A stretch of 21,423 bases of DNA from Paracoccaceae bacterium (GTDB taxonomy: Bacteria > Pseudomonadota > Alphaproteobacteria > Rhodobacterales > Rhodobacteraceae), in contig SKWP01000069.1 of assembly GCA_007128865.1 (NCBI GenBank), positions 1 through 21,423 on the forward strand, read 5' to 3'. Of this stretch, positions 20,570 through 21,423 are shown piece after piece; positions within the stretch are counted from its first letter, which is position 1, and each line of letters begins with the position of its first letter. The position numbers were made by a program, and so were the translations under genes. The notes beneath the pieces are model-generated. The model made no database searches. It saw nothing but the letters and a program-made list of their open reading frames with translations, and had not been told where the DNA came from.

Positions 20570-21423
20570 ATGACACCTGATCTGCTGAGCAGTTTGAACA
20601 AGACCGGGACCGGTCTGAACCTGCGCGATCTGGCGCGGACGCTGGCCACCTCGGAAACCGCGCCACAGATCGCGCGGTTGCAGAACGGGCAGGAAAGCGA
20701 CAACCTGCGGCTTTCCGGGCTGGCTCAGGTGCGGGCGCAGTTCGACGCGCTGGGCGCGGCGCTGGTTCAGGCCGCAGGCAACCCGGTTCTGACCGTCGAG
20801 ACGGATACGCCTGCCCTTGCCCCCCGGGTGACGGATCGCGCTGCATTGACACCTGGCAGGGTGACGCTGGACGTGGCCAGTCTTGCACGGCCGCAGGTGC
20901 TTGAGTTCGCAGGCTTTGCATCGGCTTCACAGACCCTTTCCGCGGGTGAGCTGACGGTGGATTTCGGCGCATGGTCGGGGGATGATTTCATCGCCAATGC
21001 AGATCGTTCGCCCGTCACCCTGAGCATCCCGGCCGATACCACGCTGCAGGGCCTGGCCGAGCGGCTCAGCCGCCTGACCGGAGTTACCGCCCAGATCCTC
21101 GACAAGGGCGATGGCACGGTATCGCTGGGCCTGCTGTCGGAAACCGGCGCGCAGAACGCATTGCGCATCAGCGCCGTCAGCAGCGGTGCCGGCGCCGTTT
21201 CGCTTGCTGCCTTCGACACCACGACCGGCAATGCCGCACGGCAGGTGCAGGCGGCCGAGGATGCGCAGCTCTGGGTAAACGGCATTGCGGTTACACGCGC
21301 CTCCAATCAGGTGGCAGACATTCTTCCCGGCGTCGAGGTTTCGCTGCTGGGCGTGACAAGCGGCACCCTGAACATCGATCGCAGTGCCTCTGCCGCCCGT
21401 CAGAATGTCGAGACGCTGGTTGC
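20570..21423 (+). CDS. fliD: flagellar filament cap protein FliD (5' part, runs off window)
   Basis: The frame is open from the ATG at 20570 to the window end: 284 codons, no stop. GGGAAGGAG precedes the ATG by 6-7 nt. The N-terminus has GTGLNLRDLARTLATSETAP, the FliD_N signature seen as GSGLDI..LV..L...E.AP. A helix-rich segment follows, then beta-rich repeats (LTVDFGAWSG, VTLSIPADTTLQGLAERLSR and VTAQILDKGDGTVSLGLLS) typical of the cap leg and D2/D3 domains. FliD is exported and promotes flagellin polymerisation at the filament tip. It may be read from motAB or from its own sigma-28-like promoter. The C-terminal half lies outside the window. Confidence 0.9.
   Translation, partial: MTPDLLSSLNKTGTGLNLRDLARTLATSETAPQIARLQNGQESDNLRLSGLAQVRAQFDALGAALVQAAGNPVLTVETDTPALAPRVTDRAALTPGRVTLDVASLARPQVLEFAGFASASQTLSAGELTVDFGAWSGDDFIANADRSPVTLSIPADTTLQGLAERLSRLTGVTAQILDKGDGTVSLGLLSETGAQNALRISAVSSGAGAVSLAAFDTTTGNAARQVQAAEDAQLWVNGIAVTRASNQVADILPGVEVSLLGVTSGTLNIDRSASAARQNVETLV

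Noticed and set aside
1..21423. CRISPR arrays, tRNA/rRNA genes, insertion sequences, prophage or toxin-antitoxin genes
   Set aside because: No direct-repeat array, tRNA-like fold, transposase motif or terminal repeats were seen. The window is entirely flagellar.

Overview
The window is an almost uninterrupted flagellar biogenesis locus from a GC-rich alphaproteobacterium. The best match in gene order and gene content is the Fla1 cluster of the Rhodobacter/Cereibacter sphaeroides group (Rhodobacteraceae). The supporting points are: a flagellar sigma-54 gene inside the cluster, a FleT-type enhancer-binding protein with no DNA-binding domain, TGGCAC-N5-TTGC promoters in front of the operons, a MotF-like bitopic protein, and gammaproteobacterial-style flagellin, FliN, MotA and MotB sequences. 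The genus is an inference; no rRNA or housekeeping marker is present.

Layout: (1) 1-10120, plus strand: a sigma-54 promoter, then fleT-fliE-fliF-fliG-fliH-fliI-fliJ-fliK-fliL-fliM-fliN. These are tightly packed, with several 1, 4 and 8 bp overlaps, and encode the regulator, MS ring, C ring, export ATPase with its partners, and hook-length control. (2) 10121-10380: a hairpin-rich intergenic region holding a second sigma-54 promoter. (3) 10381-13634: fliO-fliP-fliQ-fliR-flhB, the membrane part of the export gate. (4) 13635-13856: an intergenic region with a third sigma-54 promoter. (5) 13857-15514: a three-gene unit made of an 80-aa two-helix membrane protein, a MotF-like protein, and a PDZ-like/multi-helix membrane protein. 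(6) 15500-18509, minus strand: rpoN (sigma-54, RpoN2 type) and the flagellin gene fliC, separated by a strong intrinsic terminator. (7) 18510-18648: divergent control region, with a sigma-28-like promoter for fliC and a sigma-54 promoter for motA. (8) 18649-end, plus strand: motA, motB and the 5' part of fliD, which runs off the window. fliD has its own sigma-28-like promoter.

How it works together: RpoN transcribes the operons with help from FleT, probably paired with a FleQ encoded outside the window. FliF/G/M/N form the basal ring and switch, and FliHIJ with FliOPQR/FlhB export the axial proteins. FliK and FlhB set the hook-to-filament switch, and FliC and FliD are late filament products. 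MotA/MotB with FliL and the MotF-like protein drive rotation. The least understood part is the sigma-54-driven three-gene unit at 13857-15514. Two of its products have no function I can recognise. The unit also shares a 12-bp upstream element with the fliO promoter, at almost identical distance.
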